64,000 nucleotides of DNA from Flaccisagitta enflata (taxonomy: Eukaryota; Chaetognatha; Sagittoidea; Aphragmophora): positions 97,526,001 to 97,590,000 of the forward strand of contig OZ231126.1 in assembly GCA_965153355.1 (NCBI GenBank), read 5' to 3'. The notes below the pieces were generated by a model. That model had not been told where the DNA came from and did not search any database. It saw nothing but the letters and a program-made list of their open reading frames with translations. Below, in pieces: positions 12,585-26,957 of this stretch. Made by a program: the position numbers and the translations under genes. Every line of letters starts with the position of its first letter. The first letter of the stretch is position 1.

Positions 12585-13672
12585 GAGACCTCGGCTCGGT
12601 TCGGTGCTCATAGCGCGCGTAGAGATTCTACTACGCGTTTACTGAGAAAATAGAACGTGTTTATGTAATACAGATAGGTTTTGATTTTAAAATATGCGTA
12701 TTATTTTATCATTGGGTTTACCCTTTCATAAAGATAACGCCCTCGCACGGAGAGCAGTTGTTTTTTTTTCACCATGATACGTTGTTTGCCGTTATTAATG
12801 TGTCTGTTTATGAAAGCAACAGAGGTACTATACAAATGAAAGGAAACAACATTTTAGTCATCAGCTTGGGAGACAAAAGTCAATCACAATTACAGTTATC
12901 AAAATAGTGGAACATGCATAGTATCTGAGTTCCTATCCAAAAGCAATGGACTGATAATATGGATGTATTCTTAAAGAGCGGCATGGTCAAACATGTAACT
13001 ATTTCCATTGTGATGCATTAATTATATCCATTGTATAATATATCCATAGGTTGTATAATTATCTTAACCGACAAAATTAGGGCGTTCCTAAATCTGGATT
13101 AGTGAGCATATGAGTGGAAGCATATACTTTACAGGAATAAGTATCTTTTGAAGGCTTTTTCTAAAATCAAAAGTTCAGTCTATTTGTAAAAAACTAATTT
13201 CATCAAGATTTTTTGTAAGTTACTTTCTGTTGCACTTTTCATAATCTAAAAGCGCCATCTTAAGATACTAGTTCAAAACAAGCTATTGAGAGACAATCAA
13301 AATGATAGCCGAGATAAATTCTCCCTCAAAACCGGATTTCCTCGAAGTTACGCAGATAATAGGAATATTAAATATACATATAAGTGTCTTTTTGTTTTTG
13401 AAAGGACCACGACCACAGATGTTGGGAAAAGTATGCAAGTGCGACGTGCAGAGGCCCGTGTCTGTGAGAAGTATAACCACCTGCTAACTACGCGATCTCC
13501 CAAATTAGTCGGGTTTGGAAAAGATAAAAAAACGGGTTTTTATGTTCCATCTGTCTCATCCAAAGTTCATCTCCTCTTCCTCCTGAGTTGGTTTCAGCTT
13601 CTTTCTCAACCTTAATGAGTCCTCTCACTTCCTCATCCCGTTCTGCCTCATTCTCCCAAATCCGTTTCTTTT

Positions 13673-13923
<251 letters not shown>

Positions 13924-15584
13924 GTTTCTGTGGCGAAATAGTAGGTGCAAATTTCGTTGTTTTCGTTGCAGATTAGCGTCTCAGTGGGTTTGACTGAGGA
14001 GCTGAAACAACAACAAAAGCCGGCTAGAATGACGGATATCGACGGCTATCTAAAGTTTTTTCAAACATGCTAACTTGCTTAGTAGTATATATTTGTCCTG
14101 ACAAATGTGACAGCGGAATGAGGCGATTACGGTACTACGTGGCTTAGTTGACTAGAAACAACTTTTTGATACATACCGGCGAGTTTCACAACCGCGGTCA
14201 GGGACAGGGACAAATGTTCAACCTATTCAAGTTGCGGCCTTACAACTCAATAAAAAGCTTTGTCCGTCCGTCCGTCCGTGGGTCTTCTCATTTGTAATGC
14301 ACAAGTTGAAATATGCAGAACCGCGCATTTTTCACCACCTGAGTCTGTGTGTGGGGGGGGGAGGGTAGTTGTATGACCCTGCCCACCCGCCCGCGACGAT
14401 ATTGTAAACCCGTACTTTATGCGACGTGTCAGCGAACACCCAACAAAAGCCTGCTCCAAAGGATGAATGTCTTTCGCCCATTTCGATATTTCTCTCCCCG
14501 ATATATGTTTCTGAAAAATTATTATCTATAAACTGATTAAGAATCTAGATTATATTGACCGTTGATCGCCAATCGAGTGAAAAACTTCGTATTTCCTAAG
14601 AAAATCATAACTTCAGGAAGAGTAAACCATTCCCCCCTCACACCCTCCAAAATCCCCCCCCCCTTTTCCCCCTTCAACACCATTATTGAATCAAGCTCCC
14701 TTCTTGGTCCTTTCACACGGAACTGAATCCATCTTAATCAACTATAATCAATGTATAATTGCACAATTGCGCTGTTTGTTTTTTTCATTGTACGCCCCAA
14801 ACGACCTCGGACTTGAATTTTGTGGATTTCGCATTAGATTTTTGGCAATCAATCTGAAATTCCTTCCAATTTGAATCATAGTAGAAATTGGCAGGTGTTG
14901 CATATGAACTCGGAAACCATTATTTAAAAAAGATGAAATTTAACAATGACATTGACACTTTGTTGATCAATGATAAAGTTGTTCATTTAGGGTTATAAAA
15001 TGCTAGGATCATCCACCGTTTCAACTTTTGTTTGTCTTTTAGAATTCCAGTGAGTATCTGTAGTAATATAATGCTTATTTAAAGAGTAAATTACGCGGTT
15101 TATGGGTTGAATGTTCGGTAAAGAAGGTGTATCAACCTGTTGGCAACAGTAACTCACTCATAGGATGTAAAAAAATTGAGCTCAATCGTTCAAAAAAGAT
15201 TTCAGTGAACGACCAAATATTTTCTAAGTTCGTCAGTGAACCTCCGCTCAGTTTATGGCGCCTGCATTGATCCGCATCCATGGGGATGTGCTCCTTAAAA
15301 AATCTGAGCTGGAGCAAAAAACCGCATCCAAATCGGAGGACGCGGTAAGACGCGGTAGCCGCGCATGTGTTAAAAAAATTAATTCGAAAAAAAATCATCA
15401 AGGTTGTTGTCTGGTTTAGGCGCCGCAAAATTGTGGCTGTTACGAACACCGATCAGAAGAAGATTTTTCCTTCCTGCACAATTTTTTTACATAGTAACTG
15501 ATAAAGTATATGTTTCAGCATATCATTCGAATCCTCTTTTCATGAAGAATATGAAAATAATAGTGGATATTATTTTCTCAAAAA

Positions 15585-16420
15585 GCTGTGGCTGTTGTGA
15601 CCACAGACTCGAAAACCTTGACCACAGACTTGATTATAAACTTGAATGTTGCAACCACAGACATGGAAATCGCCCCCACAGACTCGGAAATCGCCCCAAC
15701 AGACTTGGAAATCACCCCCACAGACTCGGATATCACCCCACAGACTCGGAAATCGCCCAACAGACTCGGAAATCGCCCCACAGACTCGGAAATCGCCCCC
15801 ACAGACTCAAAAACGCGCCCACAGATATAAAAATTGAGCCCACAGACACAGAAATCACGCCCACAGACACAGAAATCACGCTAGCAGACTGGGAAATTGC
15901 GCCCACAGACTGGGAAATTGCGCCCCCAGACTCGGTAATCGCGCCCACAGACTCGGTAACCGCGTCCACAGACTCGGTAATCGCCCCCACAGACTCAGAA
16001 TTCGAGACCACAGACTGGGAAATTGAGACCGCAGACTTGGAAATCCAGACCGCAGACTTGGAAATCCAGACCGCAGACTTGGAAATCCAGACCGCAGACT
16101 CGGAAATCCAGACCACAGACTGGAAAATTGAGACCACAGACTGGGAAATTGAGACCGCAGACTCGGAAATCCAGACCGCAGACTTGAAAATCCAGACCAC
16201 AGACTCAGAAATCAAGACCACAGACTAGGCAATCGAGACCACAGCCACAGAAATCGAGACCACAGACTCGGAAATTGAGACCACAGACTCGAAAATCGAG
16301 ACCATAGACTCGGAAATCGAGACCACAGACTCGGAAATCGAGACCACAGACTCGGAAATCGAGACCACAGACTCGGAAATCGAGACTACAGATTCGGAAA
16401 TCGAGACTACAGATTCGGAA

Positions 16421-16424
<4 letters not shown>
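15585..16424. repeat. 21-bp minisatellite, about 40 units
   Basis: Tandem units of about 21 bp of the form GACCACAGACTCGGAAATCGA, starting degenerate at 15585 and becoming nearly identical toward 16424. There the last GAAATCGA unit passes into (GA)n. The period is a multiple of three, so one frame stays open (15404-16228 on +, and minus-strand frames). That openness is a property of the array. A diverged scatter of the same unit (ACAGACTCAAAAATC) reappears at 18275-18360 and 19040-19100. Confidence 0.92.
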
Positions 16425-16514
<90 letters not shown>

Positions 16515-16684
16515 CCTGTTGTAATTGCAACTCAGATTCCGAAATGTGTCACAAGAGAGAGCAAATAAACGGGGCTTCTTCGCTTCGAGACTTCCTTCGA
16601 ATCTTCTTTTTCCATCTCTCAACATTCACGTCAATGGACACATTCGCGCACACACACACACACACACACACCCACCCACCCACG

Positions 16685-16719
<35 letters not shown>

Positions 16720-16950
16720 ACACACACACACACACACCAGGCGTGCTTTTTATGGAGTAGCGAGTAGCGCCGCTACTCGGAATGATAACAGCACCTCTTG
16801 GAAGATCTCAGAGGAAGAAGAAGAAGAAGAAAAAGAAAAAGAAGAAGAAGAAGAAGAAAAAGAAAAAGAAGAAGAAGAAGAAGAAGAAGAAGAAGAAGAA
16901 GAAGAAGAAAAGTATGAAAATAAGGAAGAAGAAGAAGAAGAAGAAGAAAA
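16425..16950. repeat. (GA)n, (CA)n and (GAA)n microsatellites
   Basis: GA run 16425-16510, CA run 16648-16738, GAA-rich run 16814-16950, separated by short unique segments. Open frames here are repeat translations. Confidence 0.95.
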
Positions 16951-17649
16951 ATAAAGAAAAATGAAAGAGAAGATAGAGAAAAAAAATTAGAGAACATGTT
17001 TATACATCTACCCATATTCACATGATCACTGTGTGTATTCTCCTCCAACCCCAATGAACACCAACAATTTCTGGGCGGGATAGCTCTCCCGCCATCTAAA
17101 AATGCCCCCAGAAGGTAATCCGGAAGGTTAAAGAATGGCAACTGTACCAACTTGGTTTGCTGTATAGACAAATATGTAAAATTTGAGGTTGAGACTAGGA
17201 ACAATCCTCATTAATGTTCTTTAACGGGACGCAATTAAACCGATCATAGCAATCATGGATTTTTTTTAGTCACTCCAAGAAGCAACACACAATAAAGTTG
17301 GGTGTAGATGAATCCCATACAACATTAAATCATTATTGATACTAGAGGAAACCTTGCTTCTGCAATATGCAAATCATCTCCTTACATAGCTTTTGAGGTA
17401 TCGAAAGACGTAACATTCCTCTGTAAGGTCTTGTCAAGCTCATGACAAAGACGAAGTCAAAAAATACAAGACAAAGAGCAATACATATAACTTTACGTAG
17501 CCCATTTAACAAGAGTGTGATAGACAAGTCGGAAGATCTAAGGGGGAAAATAAATGCTACTCGGAGGGAAAGAAGAAAAAGTACGCCTGACACACACACA
17601 CACACTCGAAAATTGCGACCAGAATCTAATGTCATGACCACACACGGGG

Positions 17650-18276
17650 TCCAGGATCAAACCCTAGGTCTGAAAAAATGGTCAAGACTTTTAGCCTGGG
17701 GAAATGTCTTTTTTGATATATTAGCTACAAATTAATGGTAAAGATAAGTAAATCTGTTTAGAAATGCCAAGAACTTGTAAAATGATTATTTCTTATTATT
17801 TTTTTCTATTTCTAAGCTCTAATCTATCAAATGTTTCTTAAAACTAGCTGGATTATATTCCAGCATATGTATCTCAACAATATTCATACACTTTTGATGG
17901 TCAAGAATCTTAAAGAAATAATTATGAAAATAGGCTGAAAAAAATCAATTTGATAGTTTGAAATGATTTTTTAAATTTTTATCCATAAGATAACCCTTTA
18001 AACTTACCAAATAGGTAAAAGCATTATTACAGCAACTATTGCCTCACTTTTCAGATATTTTTTAAACAGCTTGAAGTTACAATCCTAATTTCTGATATAA
18101 AAAATATATTAGAATACTTCATTTTTGTTATCTTTAAGCTTTGAATTTTGTATTTCCAAGCTGATTTTTTTATTTTTGCCATAAATTGATAGCTAATGCA
18201 TCAAAAAAAACTTTTTCCCAGGTTAGGAGTCTTGACCATTTTTTTCGACCTATGGTTTGTTCCTGGACGCAGTGTA
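17650..18276. mobile_element. Foldback element, arms about 300 bp
   Basis: The outer edge, GGTCCAGGATCAAACCCTAGG at about 17650, pairs with CCTATGGTTTGTTCCTGGAC at about 18250-18270. The next blocks, AAAAAATGGTCAAGAC and CCTGGGGAAA, also recur inverted at about 18210-18245. The centre lies near 17960. No coding sequence and no target duplication identified. Confidence 0.7.
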
Positions 18277-18466
18277 CAGACTGCGCATTGCAAACACAGA
18301 CTCAAAAATCGCGAACGGACTTGAAAAGCGCTACTTGAAAATCAAGACAACAGACTGAAAACCAGGCCGTATACACGGTAGCATTAGTCGCGGATGGTCG
18401 GGCAGCATTAGTCGCGGACGGGTGGGCAGGAGCGGAAAACCTAACTAGTCATCCAAGAATTGCACA

Positions 18467-18590
18467 TGGTCAGCGGTACTCAATGCCCTGCTTGGAGTGA
18501 TTAGCTGCAGAAGTGGAGTGAGAGCAGGTCAGCGGCCCCAAAGGGCCGATGTCCTGTAGGACACAGGGGTGAATTTCCAGACGTTCTGAG
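18467..18590 (+). mobile_element. Family B fragment
   Basis: It contains ATGGTCAGCGGTACTCAATGCCC and then GTCAGCGGCCCCAAAGGGCCGATG, the head and first hairpin of Family B, without the array or the 3' arm. A duplicated Family A head fragment (GGCCGTATACACGGTAGC, AGTCGCGGA) lies just upstream at 18362-18450. Confidence 0.65.
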
Positions 18591-19225
18591 AAGGAATGTT
18601 CAAGGCCTTTGGGGCTACTTTCCTTGTTAATCAATCAGAACATTGCATTTTTTTCCATTTCAATGTCAATTTTCCATGTTATTTAGTCTAAATTTTGCAT
18701 GTGTTCAAAAAATTTGTATATTTTCCATGTTATTCGATAGGGATTTCCCATATTTTTAACTTCTAGTAAATTTTCCTGTGGCTTATACAGTCGCGTGTTG
18801 GCGACTAGAAATTGAAACTGGACTCAAAAACCAAAACCGCAGATACAAAACCCAAGACTGCAGTCTCAATTAGGTCATTAGAATACCTTTGGATTAAGGG
18901 TGTCCACCTCCCAGTTTCTTATCAAATGTTCAAATGTGTCAAAACCGCGAAAGGATGGACCGACAGATGGACCGAAAAGTGGCTTGTAGGGTTGCATAGC
19001 ATGTGACTAAAAATTAGACCTAAGAATTAAAAATCAGACCAATGAATCGAAAATCAGACAACAGATTCAAAAATCAAGACCTCAAGACTCAAAAATTAAG
19101 ATCTCAAGTGACCCGAAGTGAAGTCACAGCATAGTTGTGGGTGGGTGGGCAGGAGCATACAACCCCATGTTCACTCACACACAGCGATAGTCATAATGAC
19201 AGCATCATAAAAGCATGTTTTCACA

Positions 19226-19372
19226 TTTTCAATCGCGGACATGCAACTCTACACCTTACCGTGTAGATCAGTCGGTCCATCGGTCCATCACATTTTTGAA
19301 TTCCGGGCAGTTTTCGCATTACTGCTCCTGCCTAACCGTCTGCGACTGTCTTGCCGTGTATCCGGCCTTGTT
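19226..19372 (-). mobile_element. Family A element, diverged short form
   Basis: On the minus strand it starts AACAAGGCCGGATACACGGC and ends in a decayed hairpin (AGTTGCATGTCCGCGATT). There is no decamer array. Its head arm AGTCGCAGACG still pairs with the 3' arm at about 8 of 11 positions. Confidence 0.75.
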
Positions 19373-19411
19373 TCACTTGATCAGCATGAATGGAACAACA
19401 GACTGCCGGCC

Positions 19412-19567
<156 letters not shown>

Positions 19568-19656
19568 CGCTCGCAACGAAAGCTTTTTTCTCTGAACCGA
19601 ATTCGGAACAAGTCAGGATTTCTTTTTTGTTTTCGGTCGATTTGATTGGTCAAGAA

Positions 19657-19662
<6 letters not shown>

Positions 19663-19719
<57 letters not shown>

Positions 19720-19864
19720 CCCTTCCCCCCAATCAGAATCCAGTATATTCGTTTTGGCGTCATATCGTATATCATTGACAATTTCAGCAGCGATGACAAC
19801 TTTGTTAACGACAGCAATAATGACGACAACAGCAACAATGACGTCAAAAACAACAACGCCAGCG

Positions 19865-19940
<76 letters not shown>
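19663..19940. repeat. (CT)n and (CAA)n microsatellites
   Basis: CT run 19663-19717 and CAA run 19865-19940. The poly-Asn, poly-Thr and poly-Leu frames here are repeat translations. Confidence 0.95.
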
Positions 19941-19943
<3 letters not shown>

Positions 19944-20025
19944 AAAATTGTCCAATTTGTTCAAGTCTTAGAATGTGTCCTTCGCAGGTTTTGAATTTGT
20001 GCTCTTCTATTCTATTCTATTCTAT

Positions 20026-20410
20026 TTCTAGTCGCGTGCACGCGACTCTACACCTTGGTCTGTCGGTCGGTCGGTCGGTCCGTCTGAAACAAATATTTTT
20101 AAATTTTTGATCGTTTTAACGTTTCTTATCATTTCTTAACATTATTTAACATCTTTTTAACATTTTTCTAACATCTTTTAACATTCTTTAACATTTTTTG
20201 ACATTTTTAAACATTTTTTACCATTTTTTAACATTTTTTAACATTTTTTAACATTTTTTAATATTTTTTATCATTTTTTAACATTTTTTAACATTCTTTA
20301 ACAATCTTTAACATTTTTAACTTTTTTAACATTCTTAACATTTCAACATGTTTTTGCTCTTTTATTTGTCATTTCCAGACGCACGCGACTGTTGCCCTCT
20401 TGGGCTTGTT
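20026..20410 (-). mobile_element. Family A element with AACATTTTTT decamers
   Basis: Palindrome 20030-20047, (GGTC)n, then about 20 tandem 10-bp units AACATTTTTT (about 20120-20345). The head, read on the minus strand, is AACAAGCCCAAGAGGGCAAC followed by AGTCGCGTGCG. It is the same subfamily as 34123-34424. The flanks share the direct repeat TGCTCTTCTATTCTATTCTA (20000-20024 and 20410-20432). Confidence 0.9.
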
Positions 20411-20875
20411 TGCTCTTCTATTCTATTCTATTTTTATTTTTCTATTTTTTCAATTTTCATTTTTCTTCAATTTATTTCTCTTTTCTATTATTTCCAGTCA
20501 TTCTTTCTTGGTCTTTGTCAATAAAACAAAGCAATGCCTTCACCAGGGTTTCTTTACGAGGGTTTCTTTTGCCAATGAACTAATATTTAACTATAAAATG
20601 ACAAATTTCATCAAAAAAAATCACAAAAAATTTAAAAATACAGTTATGAAAATAGACTGAAACCGAAATTTTGCCTTTTTTTTGCACTCCGACTTAAGTC
20701 ATGTGGTGTACTGTGGGACTTAAAATTCTCATTTGAAACAAAAACAGTGGTGACAATGACTTGATTAACGGCTAACTTGATTTACGACTATAGTGTTATT
20801 TGTGCAGGTTGAACAGATGACAGCACAAAATATTCAAAATCGACCAAAACTTGGTTTAACTCACTGCACGTTTCA

Positions 20876-22343
20876 GAGTGTATACGATGACAACAACCTT
20901 TATCTTTTTGTACTCAATTTAGAGCAATGAACCAACTAAAAAGGCTTCCAGAAAGCTGAAAATGTAGTCAGGGATTGCTGAAATTGTATTTTTTTCAAAA
21001 AAATTCTCAAATTTGGACTTTTTCCACCGTCAGACCCATTTTTTTGTCAAAATGCTAAGTGCCTACTTATTGACATTATCTATTTCAGAGTTGAAATTTA
21101 GGCCCCTGGTGAGTCAAAATCCCCCAACTCTGTTTTACCACCTCCAGCATACTTATCTAGAGTGATTTTGTGAATCAGCTCAAAATCGACGCTGACAGAC
21201 TCTCCCCACTGCTTGGAACGCTTTAAATTGACTTTTTTGCATATTTTTTACATCTCAAAAGTGTCTTGCTAGTCCCCGCCCTAATGATGTTTTGGCAGGG
21301 TTTTTTGTTTTTTAATTGTAGACATAGTCATAAGGAGCGCTGATCAGCATGTAGAGAATTGGCAACAGGCCACCTTCAAAACAAATGATCGGTGAGGGTC
21401 AAGCAGTAGAAAACGCCGGATTAGGTTGTCGTATTCACTATTTAAACAGGGGTGATAATAAATCAGTCTTTTTTCATATGGATTTTCTGCATCTAAACAT
21501 CTCTGTTGGGACTTAATAGAGTCTAAGTATGCTTTGAGGAAGCTAAATATACTTGAATGAGCCATTTTAGGCTAAAATTGCCCTAAAAACCATAGCGGTC
21601 AAAATTGACATTTTTGCTGATTGGGTTTTTCAATCGTTTTGATAAAATCAATGGCAATTTTTTCATTCTTTTTCTTGATTCTACTTTTTTTAAGCTCCCA
21701 GGGGCTCAACACACCATTTCCAAGCTCTAAAATACAAATTTAGGCTTACAGCTACCAACAACCTGCTCCCTTATATGAGTGTATACGACGACAACAACCT
21801 TTATCTTTTTGTACTCAATTTAGAGCCATAAACCAACTATAAAGGCTTCCAGAAAGCTGAAAATGTAGTCAGGGATTGCTGAAATTGTATTTTTTTCAAA
21901 AAAATTCTCAAATTTGGACTTTTTCCACCGTCAGACCCATTTTTTTGTCAAAATGCTAAGTGCCTACTTATTGACATTATCTATTTCAGAGTTGAAATTT
22001 AGGCCCCTGGTGAGTCAAAATCCCCCAACTCTGTTTTACCACCTCCAGCATACTTATCTAGAGTGATTTTGTGAATCAGCTCAAAATCGACGCTGACAGA
22101 CTCTCCCCACTGCTTGGAACGCTTTAAATTGACTTTTTTGCATGTTTTTTACATCTCAAAAGTGTCATGCTAGTCCCCGCCCTAATGATGTTTTGGCAGG
22201 GTTTTTTGTTTTTTAATTGTAGACATAGTCATAAGGAGCGCTGATCAGCATGTAGAGAATTGGCAACAGGCCACCTTCAAAACAAATGATCGGCGAGGGT
22301 CAAGCAGTAGAAAACGCCGGATTAGGTTGTCGTATTCACTATT
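20876..22343. repeat. Direct duplication, two copies of about 567 bp, period 901 bp
   Basis: Copies at 20876-21443 and 21777-22343 differ at only a handful of positions by eye (for example GATG/GACG, GGTGAGG/GGCGAGG), so the duplication is recent. The intervening 333 bp is single-copy here. No coding sequence is apparent in either copy. The sequence after copy 2 (22344-22376) contains the hairpin ATTCACGAACGCTCAATTGT. Confidence 0.92.
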
Positions 22344-22440
22344 CACGAACGCTCAATTGTTCGTGAATATGTATCACAGACATTCGTGAATCACAAATGT
22401 TCTTAGACGGACGGACGTAGACCACACCTCTTACAAAGTC

Positions 22441-22441
<1 letters not shown>

Positions 22442-22515
<74 letters not shown>
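22442..22515. repeat. (GA)n microsatellite
   Basis: Pure GA run. The DNA on its right, to 24300, is AT-rich without a recognisable gene. It includes a diverged direct duplication starting CTAATTTGGGCAT at about 22693 and 23223, and a GA-rich stretch near 23945-24006. Confidence 0.96.
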
Positions 22516-22516
<1 letters not shown>

Positions 22517-24306
22517 ATGCGTGGAAGGGGTTGTAGCTCAGGGTTGAATACCCCTGCCAATCCGTCCACTATGACATTATTTCCAGGCCTTTAAGTAGAT
22601 TTCTGGACAGAGCCTGTCGGGCTCTCTCTGTACAATATTGCAAAACCCGACAGAAAAACAGCCAGCCCGATACATCATTTTTCGACTTTTGACTCTAATT
22701 TGGGCATGTTAATATTGCCCGATCATCATGAAATTTTAGATGATAGTAATGCATGATGTTGAAAATTTTCAGTAAAAATTTCATGAGCATCGGACCAGTT
22801 TTAGGGGGTTAAATGCTTGTTTTTTTGCCTTTGGTACCCTCAAAATAGCTATTTTCAGGCCTTTTGAACGATAATATAAGCTTTAAAACTGATATTTTTC
22901 TTGTTACACCAGACCAAACGTAATTGATGATTATAAAAATTAGTGAACTCTGAAGCACAGGTGGTTTACAAGAGAGGTGCTACCTTCCAGATGCCAAAAT
23001 TTATGATTTTTTGACGTTTTGCACTTGATAGAGATTTCAATTTATTTTTTTTTTGGCAGGCAAAAATGCTAAACAAGGGCTGAATTTTTTTTTTTGAGAT
23101 CATCGACGACTCCACTAAAAATTTTCGGGTCATGGTTGACCCCTCCCTTACATTATTTGGCATTGTCCCCACATAGAAGTTGATTTATCAAAAATTCGAT
23201 TTGTCAATTTTTGATTTAAGTCTAATTTGGGCATCTTAACATTGTCCGAATGTCATGAAATTTTGAATGGTGGAAGTACATGATGTAAAGAAGCTACAGT
23301 TCAAATCTTATCAAAATCGGACAAGGTTAAGGGGGGTAAAAGTCTCTCCTAGTGCATGAAATAATTTCAGAAAATGGCAAATCTTTTTTAACCCTGCACT
23401 AAAAGCACTATAACTCTAAAATGGTTGGAAATATCAACTCGAAACCAATTTTTTTGGATTCCTCAGGCAATTTTGCATCGTTATACCTATTTGGTAAAAT
23501 TTTTTTACTATTTCTTCTATTTTTTACAATTTTTTCTTGAAAAAGTGTCCCTTTGAAAAATGAACAAAAAGATCTCGACGTTTTTCAATGTTTGAGGCCG
23601 GTCAAATGAGTTGAAACTGGGCCAAAAAGTGTTATTCTTGCCAGATAATGTACTCAGTATGTCTCTGGAGTTAGTTTCTGACAAGTATAGGACTTTTTGA
23701 CCAAATTCGATGAATACATTTTATAACCCTAGTTCATTTTCGAGATTTTTTTTTCCTGAACCAACTGTTCATTTGTTTTTCGCCAACAATTTCAAGTAAG
23801 AAGAGAAAAGAATCGACGGCAGCGACCTCTAAATCGAGCGAAACGAATCTCGCCGACGCCAAAAGGAGAAAGAAAAAAAAGCAGTGAAAGAAGGGCGGAA
23901 AAACGCAACGCGAAACCAAGAAGAGAAATTGCATGGAAAATACTCAAGAAGTGGAAGAGAAGGAGAAAAAGAGGAGGAAGGGATGGAGGTGGAGGAGGAG
24001 GAGGAGCAAAAGGAAGTGGCTTTGACTTATCGATTTTACATTATGAAATAACTTCATCCAGACTACCATGAGAATTATTAGGCGCAGATGTACTTGATTT
24101 TTGCATCGATGACAAATTCTAGCATGGTTTAAAAAAAGAATGGTCAATTAATAATCTACCGGTTAGTTTTTTTTTACCATTGACAATACTCTCTATAAGC
24201 CGTATTATATATCATGTGCTTTCGATTATGGTTGGAGGGGGAATTATGAAATCATTAAGTGTGCGTGCGAGGCAAAAATGCCCTTTCTATCAAGAGAAGA
24301 AGAGTG

Positions 24307-24830
<524 letters not shown>

Positions 24831-25319
24831 CAGGTAGACAGAGTTATGGCGAATAGGAACAGAAAACAGGGGACAAGACAACTTAGAGAATAATGAGAGA
24901 CAAAGATACTTAGAAAGTCAGACAGAAAGTTCCTGACGTAAGGGTATGAAAAAAATTGGTTGACAAGAAAGACTGCCTCTTTTCAACGCAACAAAGTTAT
25001 GCACCTTTCCATATAAATTGGTATTAACATAAAACCACTTTCACATCAATTATGAAGGGGAGTGCGTTTGGAATCTTAATTGGCGATGGATTAAGTTGCG
25101 AGGTAAATTGCAATTGTGGGTAAAATGCGTTGAGCAAGACATTTGCTAACAAGGGGGGGGGGTGCTCTGCTGTCACCTGACAGGCTGTGCTGATTGATTT
25201 TGCGTGCTCTCCCAGCTCGACTACCTCGCCAACATTTAAGGTCATCTCCATGATTTAGTTTCAGGGATAGACTCTCCGTTGGCATAGAAAAATACCGGTC
25301 AGACGTTGGTCTTTCCTTC

Positions 25320-25354
25320 CTATTCTTTCTATTCTTTCTTGTTTTTCTTTCTTG

Positions 25355-25409
<55 letters not shown>

Positions 25410-25724
25410 TTTTTCTTTCTTTCTGTCTTTCTGTCTGTCTTTCTTTCTTTCTTTCTTTCTCTTTCTTTCTTTCTTTCTTTCTTTTCTTTCTTTCTACTTT
25501 GCATTTACTTACTTACTTACTTACTACTTTCTTTCTTTCTTTTCTTTCTTTCTTTCTTTTTCTCTTTCTTTCTACTTACTTTACTTCATTACTTACTTAC
25601 TTACTTTACTTACTTACTTTCTTTCTTTTTCTTTTCTTTTCATTCTTTTCTTTTCTTTTTTCTATTACTTACTTACTATCATACTTTACTTACTTACTTT
25701 CTTCTTTTCTTTCTTTCTTTCTTT

Positions 25725-25767
<43 letters not shown>

Positions 25768-25797
25768 CCTTCCTTCCTTCCTTCCTTCCTTCCTTTC

Positions 25798-25843
<46 letters not shown>

Positions 25844-25845
25844 TA

Positions 25846-25887
<42 letters not shown>

Positions 25888-25938
25888 TCTTTCTTTCTTT
25901 CTTTCCTTCTTTCTTTCTTTCTTTCTTTCTTACTTACA

Positions 25939-26003
<65 letters not shown>

Positions 26004-26045
26004 TCTTTCTTTCTTTCATTCTTGCTTTCTTTCTTTCTTACTTTC
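25320..26045. repeat. Mixed (TTTC)n / (TTAC)n / (TTCC)n tract, about 725 bp
   Basis: Alternating blocks of TTTC, TTAC and TTCC tetranucleotides, switching unit several times. The long + strand frames over it are Leu/Ser/Phe/Tyr repeats and are discarded. Confidence 0.95.
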
Positions 26046-26188
26046 TGCTCCATTTTTGCAGTTATCGCGCAAAAGATCTTCTATAAACAGGAACCAGAAG
26101 CTCAGAAAGAGGAAAAAGACTTAGTTAAGGGAAAGCGGAAGGACCGGTCCTGGCGCGAAGATGGGTAAGAACACGAAAAACGAGAAAA

Positions 26189-26407
26189 AATGAATGAATG
26201 AATGAATGAATGAATGAATGAATGAATGAATGATTGATTGAATGAATGAATGAATGAATGAATGAATGAATGAATGAATGAATGAATGAATGAATGAATG
26301 AATGAGGAAATAAATGAATGAATGAATGAATGGATGAATGAATGAATGAATGAATGAATGAATGAATGAATGAATGAATGAATGAATGAATGGATGAATG
26401 AATAAAT

Positions 26408-26484
<77 letters not shown>
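26189..26484. repeat. (GAAT)n then (GAAA)n
   Basis: GAAT units to about 26407 pass into GAAA units to 26484. A (GATT)n run follows at 26911-26981. Between and after these, to about 27700, I see no gene. Confidence 0.95.
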
Positions 26485-26913
26485 ATGAAAGAAAAAGAAA
26501 GGACGAAAGAAAAACAAAAAAATAAAAACAAAAAAAGAATAAAGAAAGAAAGGGATTCTGATAAAAAGCGGGAGGAAGGACTGGGAGACTCTGCATCGAT
26601 GTGGAAAATGCGCGCATTTTGTCCGATGAACAGATAAGCTATAAAAGCGAAATGAGAGTACAGAAAGAGAGGAGGAGGAGAAGGAGGAGAGGGAGATGAG
26701 GAAGAGGAATAGTGAAACGGGGTGGAGATACAGGGAGAAAAGAGGGTGGAGAGAAATAAAAGAAGGATGGGCTATTTACCAGTTTTATGCCCCGATAAGA
26801 CAGGAACGGTCGTAATCATTGAGGGAATAATGATGATATTAACATGAATTATCGGGGGCATTGATGATTCATAAAGCGAGTTTAGTTATGAAAAAAACCT
26901 TCTAAATGCATAG

Positions 26914-26957
<44 letters not shown>

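Noticed and set aside
15404-16228. 274-residue frame with TTDSEIE-type repeats
   Set aside because: It arises from a 21-bp array. The openness follows from a period divisible by three, and both strands are open.
22515-22570. tRNA-like text GGGGTTGTAGCTCAGGGTTG
   Set aside because: It resembles an A box, but there is no foldable cloverleaf or acceptor stem, and a similar GGTTGGATACCCCTG occurs at 37466 in a repeat.
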